Shown here: positions 16,573-26,454 of the stretch, piece by piece
Numbering within the stretch: position 1 is the stretch's first letter
Layout of the letters: each line of letters starts with the position of its first letter
Source of the DNA: Nocardioides flavus (ex Wang et al. 2016)
GTDB lineage: Bacteria; Actinomycetota; Actinomycetes; Propionibacteriales; Nocardioidaceae
Assembly: GCF_014653115.1 (NCBI RefSeq)
Contig: NZ_BNAD01000006.1
Coordinates: 1 to 64,000 of the forward strand
Direction of reading: 5' to 3'
DNA: 64,000 nucleotides
The notes under the pieces: model-generated
The model's database searches: none
What the model was told of the DNA's origin: nothing
Seen by the model: the letters and a program-made list of their open reading frames with translations, nothing else
Translations under genes and position numbers: made by a program

Positions 16573-17376
16573 TCAGACCCGCTTGCACTGGCTGGGCGGC
16601 GTCACGGCGGGGTCGAAGACGTACTTCGGCGGCACGATGCTGGCGCCGTCCTGCGACTCCTTCATCGTCATCGCCCACCACCCGGCCTTGCGGGTCTCGA
16701 TGGCGGCGAGCTCCTCGGCGGGCAGCTCGTTCCACATGTTGACGACGTCGACACCGACCTCGATGAGGTGTCCGTGGGGCTCGACCACAGCCTTGGCCTC
16801 GACGCCGTCGAGGGCCGCGGGGACCGCGGGGAAGAGCCCGCGCGGCATGCCCGTGATGACGGCCTTGGCCGGGACGCCGACGGCGACACCGTCCCCGGAG
16901 AGCCGGATGGCGCGTGCCGCTGCCACCGGCCAGGTCGGGTCGAGGTCCGTGGGCAACGCCCAGCTGCGGGCCGGGTCGTCGGTGATGTCAGCCCAGCAGT
17001 CAGCTGCGTTGGGGCCCCAGACGTCACTGTTGAAGTAGGTGCGGCCTGCCACCACGAGGTAGTCGACCTGCTGCTTGTCGCCGTCGATCGCGGAGTCCAT
17101 GGACAGCTCGCTGTAGCCCGTCGACGGGCTGTAGCGGCCGTCGAGGTCGAAGATGCGCTTGCCGCCGTTGTCGGGGTTCTTGGTGAGCAGCTGGCCGTGC
17201 CACTCGACGATGCCCATCTTGTCGACCTGGGCGACCATGGCGTCGAGCTGCTCGCCCTCGAGGAGGACGTCGGAGGCCTCGGAGGTGGACGCGGCCTCGC
17301 CGGACCCGCCGCACGCCGCGAGCGTCAGTGCCAGGGCTGCGCCGAGCACCGCGGCCCACGATGGATTGCGACGTGC
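16573..17376 (-). CDS. Exported lipoprotein of unknown function
   Basis: This is a 267-residue protein with a type II signal peptide. Basic residues ARR are followed by a hydrophobic core and the lipobox LTLAACGG, so the mature N-terminus is a lipidated cysteine. The mature part is acidic and has segments KRIFDLDGRYSPSTGYSEL and VVAGRTYFNSDVWG, reminiscent of LppX/LprG-type lipid-binding lipoproteins but not clearly so. I prefer the GTG at 17376 (VARRNPSW), because the earlier start at 17406 would put ten polar residues before the signal. Function unknown. Confidence 0.7.
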   Translation of the reverse strand, partial: ARRNPSWAAVLGAALALTLAACGGSGEAASTSEASDVLLEGEQLDAMVAQVDKMGIVEWHGQLLTKNPDNGGKRIFDLDGRYSPSTGYSELSMDSAIDGDKQQVDYLVVAGRTYFNSDVWGPNAADCWADITDDPARSWALPTDLDPTWPVAAARAIRLSGDGVAVGVPAKAVITGMPRGLFPAVPAALDGVEAKAVVEPHGHLIEVGVDVVNMWNELPAEELAAIETRKAGWWAMTMKESQDGASIVPPKYVFDPAVTPPSQCKRV

Positions 17377-17490
17377 CACTGGGTCTCCCCCGGTCCGGTC
17401 CCGCACGGGCTGGGTGCCCGATCACGTCCGCGAGCCTAGGACCGGGTGCTGGGCCTGTCAGGAGAACGGGAGATCTCGCACGCTCGCCGC

Positions 17491-18402
17491 TCAGCCCGCC
17501 ATCCAGGCGCGCGCCGCCCCGACGACGGCGTCGGTGAGGTCGTCGACGAGCGAGGAGCCGAGGCGCCAGTGCTGCCAGAAGAGGGGCACCTCGGGGCGGC
17601 GGCCGGGCACCAGCTCGACCAGGTCGCCGCGCTCGAGCTCGTCGAGCACGTCCGACTCCGGCAGCAGGCCCCACCCCATGCCCACCCGCACCGCCCGGTC
17701 GAACTCCCGCACCGACGGCACGTACGTCACGGGCGGGGCGAGGTGGCGTCGCGTGACGCGACGGACGAAGTCGTGCTGGAGCGAGTCGCTGCGGTCGAAG
17801 GCGACGATCGGCGCCTCGGCGAAGGCGGCCGACCCGACCCCGTCGGCGAAGTGGGCCGCATGGAAGGCGCGGGTCGCGACCGCGGCGTACTTGAGCCGGC
17901 CCAGGCGCACGACGCGGCAGCCGGGCACCGGCTTCGGCTCGCCGGTGATCGCGGCCACGACCTCGCCGCGACGCAGCCGCTCGGCGGTGCGCGTGTGGTC
18001 CTCGCGCACCACCTCGAAGACCACCCGGTGCCGGGACTGCACCTCGGCCAGGGCGTCGACGAACCAGCCGTAGAGCGCGTCCGCGTTGACCGCGATCGGG
18101 AGCGAGGCGTACGACGTCCCGCCCCCCTCGTCCTCCTCGACCAGCTCCGCGACCGCCTCGCGCTCCAGCAGCTCGGTCTGGGTGGCCAGCCGTACGAGGA
18201 CCAGGCCTGCCTCCGTGGGCTCCAGCGGCTTCACCCGGTGAAGCAGGACGCGACCGATCCGGGTCTCCAGCGCCTTGACCCGCTGGCTCACCGCCGACGG
18301 GGTCACGTGGAGCTCGCGTGCCGCCGCCTCGAAGGTGCCGAGCCGTACGGCGACGGCCAGTGTGCGCAGCGCCACAGGGTCCAGCTGGGTGATGTCTTTC
18401 AT
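17491..18402 (-). CDS. lysG: LysR-type regulator LysG/ArgP of the lysine exporter
   Basis: This 303-residue LysR regulator has a winged helix-turn-helix at residues about 10-70 (LRTLAVAVRLGTFEAAARELHVTPSAVSQRVKALETRIGR). Its effector-binding domain matches the ArgP/LysG/IciA group. It is divergently transcribed from lysE across a short AT-rich intergenic region. By analogy with Corynebacterium glutamicum, it would activate lysE when lysine, arginine or histidine accumulates. No truncation is seen. Confidence 0.92.
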   Translation of the reverse strand: MKDITQLDPVALRTLAVAVRLGTFEAAARELHVTPSAVSQRVKALETRIGRVLLHRVKPLEPTEAGLVLVRLATQTELLEREAVAELVEEDEGGGTSYASLPIAVNADALYGWFVDALAEVQSRHRVVFEVVREDHTRTAERLRRGEVVAAITGEPKPVPGCRVVRLGRLKYAAVATRAFHAAHFADGVGSAAFAEAPIVAFDRSDSLQHDFVRRVTRRHLAPPVTYVPSVREFDRAVRVGMGWGLLPESDVLDELERGDLVELVPGRRPEVPLFWQHWRLGSSLVDDLTDAVVGAARAWMAG

Positions 18403-18474
18403 ACTTAGACATCCTAATGATTCCTAAAAATAGTTCGCTGGCTTGAAGACTGCCCGACGCCTAGCGTTGTCAGC
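18403..18474. promoter_or_regulatory. lysG/lysE divergent promoter-operator
   Basis: This 72-base intergenic region is unusually AT-rich for the window. It contains TTAGACATCCTAA, an inverted TTAG/CTAA pair spaced five bases apart, and CCTAAAAATAG next to it. LysR regulators bind interrupted T-N11-A dyads of this kind. The start codons of lysG (18402) and lysE (18475) flank it directly, so both promoters must lie here. Confidence 0.65.
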
Positions 18475-19074
18475 ATGTTCCAGGTCGTCCTCACCGGTCT
18501 GCTCACCGGTCTTGCCCTCATCGTCGCCGTCGGCGCCCAGAACGCCTTCCTCCTCCGGCAGGCGATCCGCGGCGAGCACGTCCTGCCGATCGTGCTGACG
18601 TGCCTGCTGTCCGACGTCGTCGCCATCACCGCCGGCGTGGCCGGGCTCGGCGTCGTGCTGGAGCGGTGGCCCGCGGTCCTGCCGGTGGCGCAGGTGCTCG
18701 GCGGCGTCTACCTCATCGGATTCGGCGTGCACGCCGCGATGCGCGCGTGGCGACCGTCGGCGCTCGAGGCCGGCGAGGGCACCTCGCTCACGGTCGGGCG
18801 CGCGGTTCTGCTGACGCTCGCGCTCACCTGGCTCAACCCGCACTTCTACCTCGACGCGGTCCTCATGCTCGGCACCGTGGCCAACAGCTTCGGCCAGGAC
18901 CGCTGGTGGTTCCTCGTGGGCACCCTGCTGGCGAGCGTGCTGTGGTTCTTCGGCCTCGGCTACGGCGCCCGCCTGCTGCGCGGCCTCTTCGCCCGACCCA
19001 ACGCCTGGCGGGTCCTCGACTCGACGATCGCCGTGCTGATGGGCGGTCTCGGCGTGGGGCTCATCGCCCACTGA
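18475..19074 (+). CDS. lysE: LysE lysine/arginine exporter
   Basis: This 199-residue inner-membrane exporter has five or six hydrophobic helices. The LysE signature VAVGAQNAFLLRQAIRGEHV sits at the first loop, and the second-half motif LALTWLNPHFYLDAVLMLG is also present. It exports basic amino acids, relieving accumulation. It is the divergent partner of lysG and probably depends on it for expression. Confidence 0.93.
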   Translation: MFQVVLTGLLTGLALIVAVGAQNAFLLRQAIRGEHVLPIVLTCLLSDVVAITAGVAGLGVVLERWPAVLPVAQVLGGVYLIGFGVHAAMRAWRPSALEAGEGTSLTVGRAVLLTLALTWLNPHFYLDAVLMLGTVANSFGQDRWWFLVGTLLASVLWFFGLGYGARLLRGLFARPNAWRVLDSTIAVLMGGLGVGLIAH

Positions 19075-19142
19075 GCGACCGGCGACCGCCGTCCCGCGCG
19101 CCATCGACCACGGCACCGCGCCGGCGTACTAGCGTCGGGGTC

Positions 19143-19247
19143 GTGCCGTGCGACTACTGCGGGGAAGAGTTCGACCCCATCTCGACCAGGTGGCTGTGCC
19201 CCCACTGCCACATGAAGGCCAACTGCTGCGACGGTGCGCCGCTCTAG
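19143..19247 (+). CDS. 34-residue putative zinc-knuckle protein
   Basis: A short GTG-start frame encodes MPCDYCGEEFDPISTRWLCP followed by HCHMKANCCDGAPL. Two CxxC/CxxH knuckles (CDYC and CPHC) can bind one zinc ion, with a further CC near the end. Most of it is metal ligand or aromatic, which is unlike random GC-rich sequence. It lies 68 bases after lysE. Its stop codon shares CTAG with the stop of the gene on the opposite strand. Function unknown; possibly a conserved small protein. Confidence 0.6.
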   Translation: MPCDYCGEEFDPISTRWLCPHCHMKANCCDGAPL

Positions 19248-20044
19248 CCCTGCCCGGCCAGTGCGCCGCCCTGCTCGGCCAGCGCCTCGCGCAGCCGGGC
19301 GATGGCGATCGGACCGACGCCGTGCATCGCGGCCAGGTCGGCTTCGGTGCGCGTGGCGACCTGCTCGAGGGTCGTGAGACCTGCCTCGCGCAGGGCACGC
19401 GTCGCGGGTGCCCCGATCCCCCGCGGCAGCGGCCTCCCCTCCTGCCGAGGTGCGCGAACCCGCGGCTCCGGCAGCCCGGCGTCGACGACCGCCTCGCCGC
19501 GCGGTGACAGCAGGTAGCCGATCGCCAGCGACTCGGTCAGCCCGAGCTCCTTGAGCTTGCGCACGTCCTTCTTGAAGTCGGCCGTCTCCCGCCCCACCCG
19601 GGCGGCGAGGTCGGGGGCTCGTACGGTGGGGTGGAGGTCGATCAGGTCGAGGGTCTCGCGGGTCCAGGGTCCGTGCGCCGAGGCGGCGTCGAGCCTGTCC
19701 AGCCGCGCCTGGATGGCGACGAGCTCGTCGGCGTCCGGGACGGCTGCCCGCAGCGCCTCACGGGGGTCCGGCCCGGCGTACGCCAGCCCGATCCGCCACG
19801 CCGGGTCGTCCGGGCGCGCGGCGAGCGCCTCCTTGAGCGCGGTCAGCGACGGCGCCCCGGCCCGGCGCGCGTCCTCGGCCCGCAGCCCGCTCACGCTGAC
19901 CTGCTCGACCGAGGTCACCTCGACGAGCCCGACCGCCGTGCGCATCCGCGTGCCGACGACGACGCGCGGGCGCGCCCAGCGGCGGAACGCGAGGTCGACC
20001 GTCCCGGCCTTGATCGCCGCGAGCTCGGCAGGGCGGATCATCAT
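19244..20044 (-). CDS. ASCH/PUA-like domain protein with C-terminal helix-hairpin-helix
   Basis: This 266-residue protein starts MMIRPAELAAIKAGTVDLAF, which resembles an ASCH/PUA-like domain: a basic beta-barrel that often binds RNA or modified nucleotides. The middle (about 95-200) is a helical, winged region with EARLDRLDAASAHGPW-like segments. The C-terminus has helix-hairpin-helix character (GAPATRALREAGLTTLEQVA, then LAAMHGVGPIAIARLREAL). A nucleic-acid-related role is inferred from the two domains. I choose the ATG at 20044. An upstream start is in a repeat region and less likely. Confidence 0.65.
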   Translation of the reverse strand: MMIRPAELAAIKAGTVDLAFRRWARPRVVVGTRMRTAVGLVEVTSVEQVSVSGLRAEDARRAGAPSLTALKEALAARPDDPAWRIGLAYAGPDPREALRAAVPDADELVAIQARLDRLDAASAHGPWTRETLDLIDLHPTVRAPDLAARVGRETADFKKDVRKLKELGLTESLAIGYLLSPRGEAVVDAGLPEPRVRAPRQEGRPLPRGIGAPATRALREAGLTTLEQVATRTEADLAAMHGVGPIAIARLREALAEQGGALAGQG

Positions 20045-20063
20045 GCGCCTCAGCCTAGGGCCG

Positions 20064-20196
20064 CTCGTGAGCGGTGCAGGAGACAGCTTTCCGGGCGTCA
20101 GAACCTGCGCCACTCACCGCTCGAACCCCGGCCATGGATCGAGCGGTGAGCAGGACATGTTCCCGGGCTCGAAAACCTGCCTCACTCACCGCTCGA
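20064..20196. repeat. Two imperfect copies of a ~60-bp repeat with inverted ends
   Basis: Copy 1 (about 20064-20125) and copy 2 (about 20139-20196) align over their length: GAGCGGTG near the start, AACCTGC in the middle and CACTCACCGCTCGAA at the end. The start GAGCGGTGAG is the reverse complement of the end CTCACCGCTC, so each copy can fold as a stem. They fill the gap between the ASCH-like gene and the 3' end of hppD. They could act as a terminator or be a short mobile repeat. Confidence 0.6.
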
Positions 20197-20213
20197 AGCG
20201 GGCGCAGGAGACC

Positions 20214-22004
<1,791 letters not shown>

Positions 22005-22958
22005 TCAGGAGCCGTACGCCCCGGCCGGGTCCTCGAGGAAGGCGAGGTCGTCGGGCTGGTCGATGCGATAGCTGCCGCTCGCGTTGCAGTTGTAGTTGAG
22101 GCCGAACGACGTCACCGCGACGATGACGTTCTTCTCAGCGATCCGGGACGTGGTGATGTCGAACGTCGGGCCGCCCGAATCTCCGAAGCAGGTGCCTCCG
22201 GTCGTCCCGCTGCCGCGGTGGGAGAACATCACCGCGATGTCGCGGTAGCCGTAGGCACCCTTGAAGCTCACCAGCCGCCGGTCGGCCTTGCGCCGGGTGT
22301 CGCCGCCGAGGCCGAACTTGGGCCCGCTGTCCTCCAGGCCGTAGCCGACCGACTCGAACAGGCCCCGCTGGCGCTCCTTCCCGGCGTACCGGTCGAGGTA
22401 GTCCTCCTCGGGCAGGCTGCCGTACTCGGGCAGCACCACCGGCTCGCTGAGCTCGAGGACGCCGAGGTCGTGCAGGAGGAAGGCCGCGTCGACGTACTCG
22501 GGGTGGGTGAAGGTCGAGGCGGTCTCGTGCCAGGTCGGGCTCGCGTCGAGGGCGGCCGACCAGTCGTCGTAGCGCTCCTCGTTGCGGTCCGGGACGTAGG
22601 TCGAGCTCGGGTCGAGGATCGAGAAGTCGGGCTCCTCCTCGACGGAGAACCACACGTCGGTGCCGCCGAGCAGGGGATCGGCGGGCGCGACACCCTCCAC
22701 GCCCACGGCGTACGTGCAGTGGCCGGCCGTGACGACCGTGTCGGCGTCGATCAGGGTGCCGGTGCAGGTGAACCAGGCACCCGGGTCGTCGAAGCGCGAG
22801 TCGGCGGCGGCCGGGACGTGGAACAGCAGCTGGCCGACGAAGGGGTGCTCACCGTCGTCCGGTGCGCCGCCGATGATCGCCTGGGCGGGCAGCGCGGGCG
22901 CGAGCAGCGCGACCGTCGCGAGGGAGGTGACCGCGACGCGGCCGAGGGAGATCGACAT
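22005..22958 (-). CDS. Secreted trypsin-like serine protease
   Basis: This 317-residue S1-type protease has a signal peptide (about 1-27, ending ALPAQA) and a short propeptide-like start IIGGAPDDGEHPF. The catalytic triad is complete: His in VVTAGHC, Asp in LLHDLGVL, and Ser in CFGDSGGPTFD. The cysteine pairs around the His (CTGTLID..GHC) also fit. A large insertion between the His and Asp blocks (about 50 residues) is unusual. It probably cleaves extracellular protein. It is the only gene in its transcription unit. Confidence 0.9.
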   Translation of the reverse strand: MSISLGRVAVTSLATVALLAPALPAQAIIGGAPDDGEHPFVGQLLFHVPAAADSRFDDPGAWFTCTGTLIDADTVVTAGHCTYAVGVEGVAPADPLLGGTDVWFSVEEEPDFSILDPSSTYVPDRNEERYDDWSAALDASPTWHETASTFTHPEYVDAAFLLHDLGVLELSEPVVLPEYGSLPEEDYLDRYAGKERQRGLFESVGYGLEDSGPKFGLGGDTRRKADRRLVSFKGAYGYRDIAVMFSHRGSGTTGGTCFGDSGGPTFDITTSRIAEKNVIVAVTSFGLNYNCNASGSYRIDQPDDLAFLEDPAGAYGS

Positions 22959-23045
22959 GGGGGCTCCTTCGGGGAGGAATGGGTGCCCCCAGTGAGCGCG
23001 CCCGCTCGGGCGGGTGTCATCCCCCAGATCGGCGACGTCCCCGGC

Positions 23046-23447
23046 TCAGCCCCCGGCCGGGAAGATCATGCACGTCGAGGTCGCGTGCGCGACCAGCCTG
23101 CCCTCGCCGTCGCTGAGCTGTGCCTGTGCCAAGGCCGTACGCCGACCGCGCTGGATCACGGTGCCCTCGCAGGCGAGGAGGCCGGAGTCGACGGTGACGG
23201 GACGGAGGAACTTCACCGTCAGGTCGACCGAGGTGTACATCTCCCCGGCCGCGAGGGTCGTGTGCACGGCGCACGCGGCGGCGGTGTCGAGCAGCGTGGA
23301 GATGACGCCGCCGTGCACGCTGCCGAGCGGGTTGTAGTGGAACTCTGCGGCCGGCATCTCGACGACCACCCGACCGGGCTCGGGACGCAGGTCGGTGAAG
23401 CCGAGGGTCTGCTTGATCGGTGGCGGCGGGAGCTCCCCGGTCCGCAT
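23046..23447 (-). CDS. PaaI-type hotdog-fold thioesterase
   Basis: This 133-residue thioesterase has the PaaI-like signature NPLGSVHGGVISTLLDTAAA, with the catalytic Asp in LLDTAAACA, and the second strand VDLTVKFLRPVTVDSG. It probably hydrolyses aryl- or acyl-CoA. The start ATG at 23447 gives MRTGELPPPP. On the opposite strand the frame of a broken HxlR gene begins about 27 bases inside it, so the 5' ends of the two genes overlap head to head. Confidence 0.85.
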   Translation of the reverse strand: MRTGELPPPPIKQTLGFTDLRPEPGRVVVEMPAAEFHYNPLGSVHGGVISTLLDTAAACAVHTTLAAGEMYTSVDLTVKFLRPVTVDSGLLACEGTVIQRGRRTALAQAQLSDGEGRLVAHATSTCMIFPAGG

Positions 23448-23916
23448 CGCCAGCAGCGCTCGCGTGGTCCACCGACAACTGCACCGTGGGTCGCGCCATG
23501 GCGGTCCTCGGGAGCGATGGACCTTCGTGGTGCTGCGCGAGGTGTTCAACGGCGTCCGCCGCTTCGAGGACATGCGCCGCCACTCGGGCATCCCGCGACA
23601 GGTGCTCACCGACCGGCTCGCCCTGCTCGTCGACGCCGGCATCCTGCGCCGCGAGCCCTACCGCGAGCCCGGCCAGCGCGAGCGGCACGAGTACCGGCCG
23701 ACCGACAAGGGGTTCGACCTCTATCCGGTGCTCGTCGCGGTCCGGACGTGGGGCGACCGCTATCTTGCGGACCCCGAGGGCTCGCCGGTCGAGTTCGAGC
23801 ACGTGGGCTGCGGCGCGGAGGTCGGGGTGGTGCTGCGCTGCGCGAACGGGCACGACGTGACCGGACGACGCGACGTCTCGACGCGCCCCGGCCCCGGGGT
23901 CAAGCCGTTCGCCTAG
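23420..23916 (+). pseudogene. HxlR-family regulator broken by a 1-base frameshift
   Basis: The frame beginning at the GTG at 23420 encodes STDNCTVGRAMAVLG and then turns to nonsense. A second frame, one base shifted, picks up the family as RWTFVVLREVFNGVRRFEDM, DRLALLVDAGIL and GFDLYPVLVAVRTWGDRYL, and runs to the stop at 23916. Rejoining the halves needs one extra G in the GGG run at 23510-23512, which would give VLGERWTFVVLRE, the usual sequence. So this is either a real inactivating deletion or a sequencing error in a G run. The intact protein would be a winged-helix repressor, divergent from the thioesterase. Confidence 0.82.
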
Positions 23917-24467
23917 GTCACCTTCACCCATGGTGCCGCGCACCACAGGGCGCCCCCGGCCACCAGCTCGGGGACGCCGGGACGGTGGTCGGGGCCGCGC
24001 CTCTGACCGGGAGCCACCGCCAGCTCCAGCTCGCGGTCGTCGCCGGAGATCAGCAGCCGGAAGGGCGGGATCCCCGCCTCCCGGTAGCCGTCGTCCCACA
24101 GGTGCAGCTCGTCGCCGTGCACCTCGAAGTCGCCGCTGTGCCAGGACTCGCCGGTGGGACCGGTCACGTTGAACATCCCCTCGAGGAACTGCACCGAGAA
24201 GTCGGTCCCCACGTGGTCCTCCGCTGCCGCGGCGACGGCGTCCGCCCGACGTACGCCGCGGTCGGTCAGGTAGCGCAGGAAGTCCTGCCGGCTGACCTGC
24301 GCCTCCCACGTCCCGTCGAGGAAGGTCGTGGCAGCGGCAGCCGTCTCCTCGCCCACGGTCGCCACGCTGGACGACGGATCACCTGAGGGCGGTTCGTCGC
24401 CGTCCCCGGCGCACCCGGTGCTGGCGAGCACCACGACGACCGTCACGGCCAGCATCCAGGTCCTCAT
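23913..24467 (-). CDS. Exported lipoprotein of unknown function
   Basis: This is a 184-residue protein with a lipoprotein signal peptide: MRTWMLAVTVVVVLASTGCAG, lipobox STGC. The mature part begins with an acidic/Ser-rich linker, followed by FLDGTWEAQVSRQDFLRYL and a beta-rich region DFEVHGDELHLWDDGYREAG, which looks like a lipocalin/calycin-type fold of unknown ligand. It is the last gene of the sigma-factor cluster, starting 11 bases after the hydrolase. Its stop shares CTAG with the end of the HxlR frame on the opposite strand. Confidence 0.7.
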   Translation of the reverse strand: MRTWMLAVTVVVVLASTGCAGDGDEPPSGDPSSSVATVGEETAAAATTFLDGTWEAQVSRQDFLRYLTDRGVRRADAVAAAAEDHVGTDFSVQFLEGMFNVTGPTGESWHSGDFEVHGDELHLWDDGYREAGIPPFRLLISGDDRELELAVAPGQRRGPDHRPGVPELVAGGALWCAAPWVKVT

Positions 24468-24478
24468 CAGGTCTCCTC

Positions 24479-25873
24479 TCACGGGAAGTCGACGTCCTCG
24501 TCGACACAGGTCGGCAGCAGCGGCGCCCGGTCGAGGGGGCCCGCCAGCCAGTCGTTGCGCACGGATCGCGCGCACTGGTCCCCGAGGACGTTGTGGCCGC
24601 GCCCGCGGGCCACCACGAGGTGGGCGCCGCTGACCCATCGCCGCACCTGCGCCGACGCCTCGGCCGCCGTGGCGTACGGGTCGAGCTCACCGTGCAGCAC
24701 CAGGGTCGGGACGCCGACGACCGCGTCGTCGTCCGCGGCCTGCTCGCCGATCCCCCACCGTGCGCACACCGCGACGTACGGCTCCCGTCCCGCCGCCGTG
24801 GGGCACACGCCCGACAGCACGGCGCCGAGGACGACCTGCTCCCGGGTCACGCACTTGGGCAGCACCCCGACGCACAGCGGAGGCGCCAGCCGCAGCGCGG
24901 TCGCGAACCGGTCGAGGACGGGACCGCGACGGCCTGCGGCCGCTTCGCCCAGGAGGTCCGGGAGCTGGGCCGGGCCGGACGAGACCGGCGCGACCAGCCA
25001 GCGCACCGCACGGTCGAGGAGCTCGCGGTCCAGCGGCACCCCCTCGAGGTCCACCGGGCGGGTCGCGGCGCGGCGCCGCGCCTCACGCCACCGCGCGAGC
25101 ACGTCGCCGTGGCGGCGCGCGCACCGGACGTCGGCCGCGCACGCCGACGCCACCCGGCGCAGCAGCGCCGAGCGACGGGCGCGCCAGCCGTCGTGGACGT
25201 GGACGGCGGAGTCGAGGACCAGGGCCTCCACCCGGTCGGGGTGCTCGCGCGCCACCTCGACCGCCGTGGCGCCGGTGGTGCCGTGGCCCATCAGCACCCA
25301 GCGCTCGCTGCCGACGGCGTCCATGACGGCCAGCAGGACCGCGGCCGAGTGCTGCGGCGTCATCAGGCCGGGGTCCACCCCCTCGGCGGCCAGCCGGTCA
25401 CGACAGGTCCCGATCGCCTCGACGAGTGCCGAGGAGCCGGCGGCCGCGTCACCCAGCGACTCGGCGTCGGAGCAGTCCAGCGACGGCACCGAGTGGCCGG
25501 TGCCGGGCAGGTCGACGATGACCGTGCGTCGGCCGGTGCGCTGCGCGATCGGGGCGAGGCCCGCGTAGTCGGGAGCCATGCCGAGGTCCGTCCCGGTCTC
25601 GAGGATCGGTGACCGGTCGGAGGGTGCGGGCGGCTCGACGACGACGACGAAGACCTGCTGGGTGCTGTCGCCGAGAGGCGCCGAGACCCATCCGCAGGTG
25701 TGCTCCGGCACGACCTCGACCTCCACGTCGGCCGGACAGGTCTGCGGCGTCCACGTGGAGCCTGACCGGTCCGCGCGGTCGTCGGAGCGCTGACCGACGA
25801 GACGGACGGCGGCCAGTGCACCGAGACCGGCCAGGGCGACGACGAGCACGACGGCGACGGCGCACGGCCTCAC
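24479..25873 (-). CDS. Exported alpha/beta-hydrolase-fold protein lacking the usual nucleophile
   Basis: This 464-residue protein has an N-terminal signal or membrane anchor (about 3-27). Alpha/beta-hydrolase-fold blocks follow: VIVDLPGTGHSVPSLDC, SERWVLMGHGTTGATAVEVA, HPDRVEALVLDSAV and TLVLHGELDPYA. It resembles the secreted TAP-like peptidase group. The expected elbow GxSxG reads GHGTTG, so the serine position is glycine. The catalytic Asp (ELDP) and His (GRGHNV) blocks remain. It may be non-catalytic or use another residue. The GTG start overlaps the upstream stop as GTGA. Confidence 0.8.
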   Translation of the reverse strand: MRPCAVAVVLVVALAGLGALAAVRLVGQRSDDRADRSGSTWTPQTCPADVEVEVVPEHTCGWVSAPLGDSTQQVFVVVVEPPAPSDRSPILETGTDLGMAPDYAGLAPIAQRTGRRTVIVDLPGTGHSVPSLDCSDAESLGDAAAGSSALVEAIGTCRDRLAAEGVDPGLMTPQHSAAVLLAVMDAVGSERWVLMGHGTTGATAVEVAREHPDRVEALVLDSAVHVHDGWRARRSALLRRVASACAADVRCARRHGDVLARWREARRRAATRPVDLEGVPLDRELLDRAVRWLVAPVSSGPAQLPDLLGEAAAGRRGPVLDRFATALRLAPPLCVGVLPKCVTREQVVLGAVLSGVCPTAAGREPYVAVCARWGIGEQAADDDAVVGVPTLVLHGELDPYATAAEASAQVRRWVSGAHLVVARGRGHNVLGDQCARSVRNDWLAGPLDRAPLLPTCVDEDVDFP

Positions 25874-26454
25874 GGGCTCTGCTCCGTCCACGTGCCGGCG
25901 AGGAGCTCCACGCGCGGGGCGCAGGCGTCGTCCACCGCCGTCAGTCGCAGGCCGTCCGCGGACCGGGACCACGCGTAGGTGCCCGGCGGCAGCTCGTTGC
26001 AGGCGCCGTTGACGAAGGCGTCCACCCGGACCTGGGCGCCGGAGGTGGCGTACGCCGCCCCGTCGGTCCCGGCCACCAGCGCCCGCGGCGGCGAGAGGGT
26101 CAGCACCCCACCGTCCGCGAACCCGATCGTCCACGGGCCGTCCCACGCCGGGTCCCCGGCGCCGTCGAGGGTACGGGTCCAGGTCCCGCGCAGCTCGCCG
26201 CCCGGGCTGGGCGCGGGTTCGGGCTCCTCGTCGGTGAGCAGCGCGCGGAGCAGCTGGGGGCCGAGCACGAGCAGGGCCACGACGACTGCGGCGGCGAGCG
26301 CGAGGTGCCACGGCCGACGCGGAGCGGGCCGACGCGGTGCGGGCCGCCCCCTGGTGACCTCCTCCAGCGCGGCGGCGGTGAGCTGCTCGTCGGGCATCGG
26401 CAGGGCTTGAAGGCCACGGCGCACGCGGGCGTCGAGCAGGGCGTCCTCGTTCAT
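25870..26454 (-). CDS. Single-pass membrane protein, likely anti-sigma factor
   Basis: This 194-residue protein has a short cytosolic N-terminus (about 45 residues, Asp/Glu-rich start then basic APRRPAPRR). A single membrane helix follows (about 48-70, ending LLVLGPQLL), and then a 120-residue extracellular domain. Its ATG overlaps the sigma-factor stop as ATGA, the usual arrangement for an anti-sigma factor. No HxxxCxxC zinc anti-sigma motif is present, so the assignment rests on coupling and topology. The outer domain, with GTWTRTLDGAGDPAWDGPWT, could sense an envelope signal. Confidence 0.65.
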   Translation of the reverse strand: MNEDALLDARVRRGLQALPMPDEQLTAAALEEVTRGRPAPRRPAPRRPWHLALAAAVVVALLVLGPQLLRALLTDEEPEPAPSPGGELRGTWTRTLDGAGDPAWDGPWTIGFADGGVLTLSPPRALVAGTDGAAYATSGAQVRVDAFVNGACNELPPGTYAWSRSADGLRLTAVDDACAPRVELLAGTWTEQSP

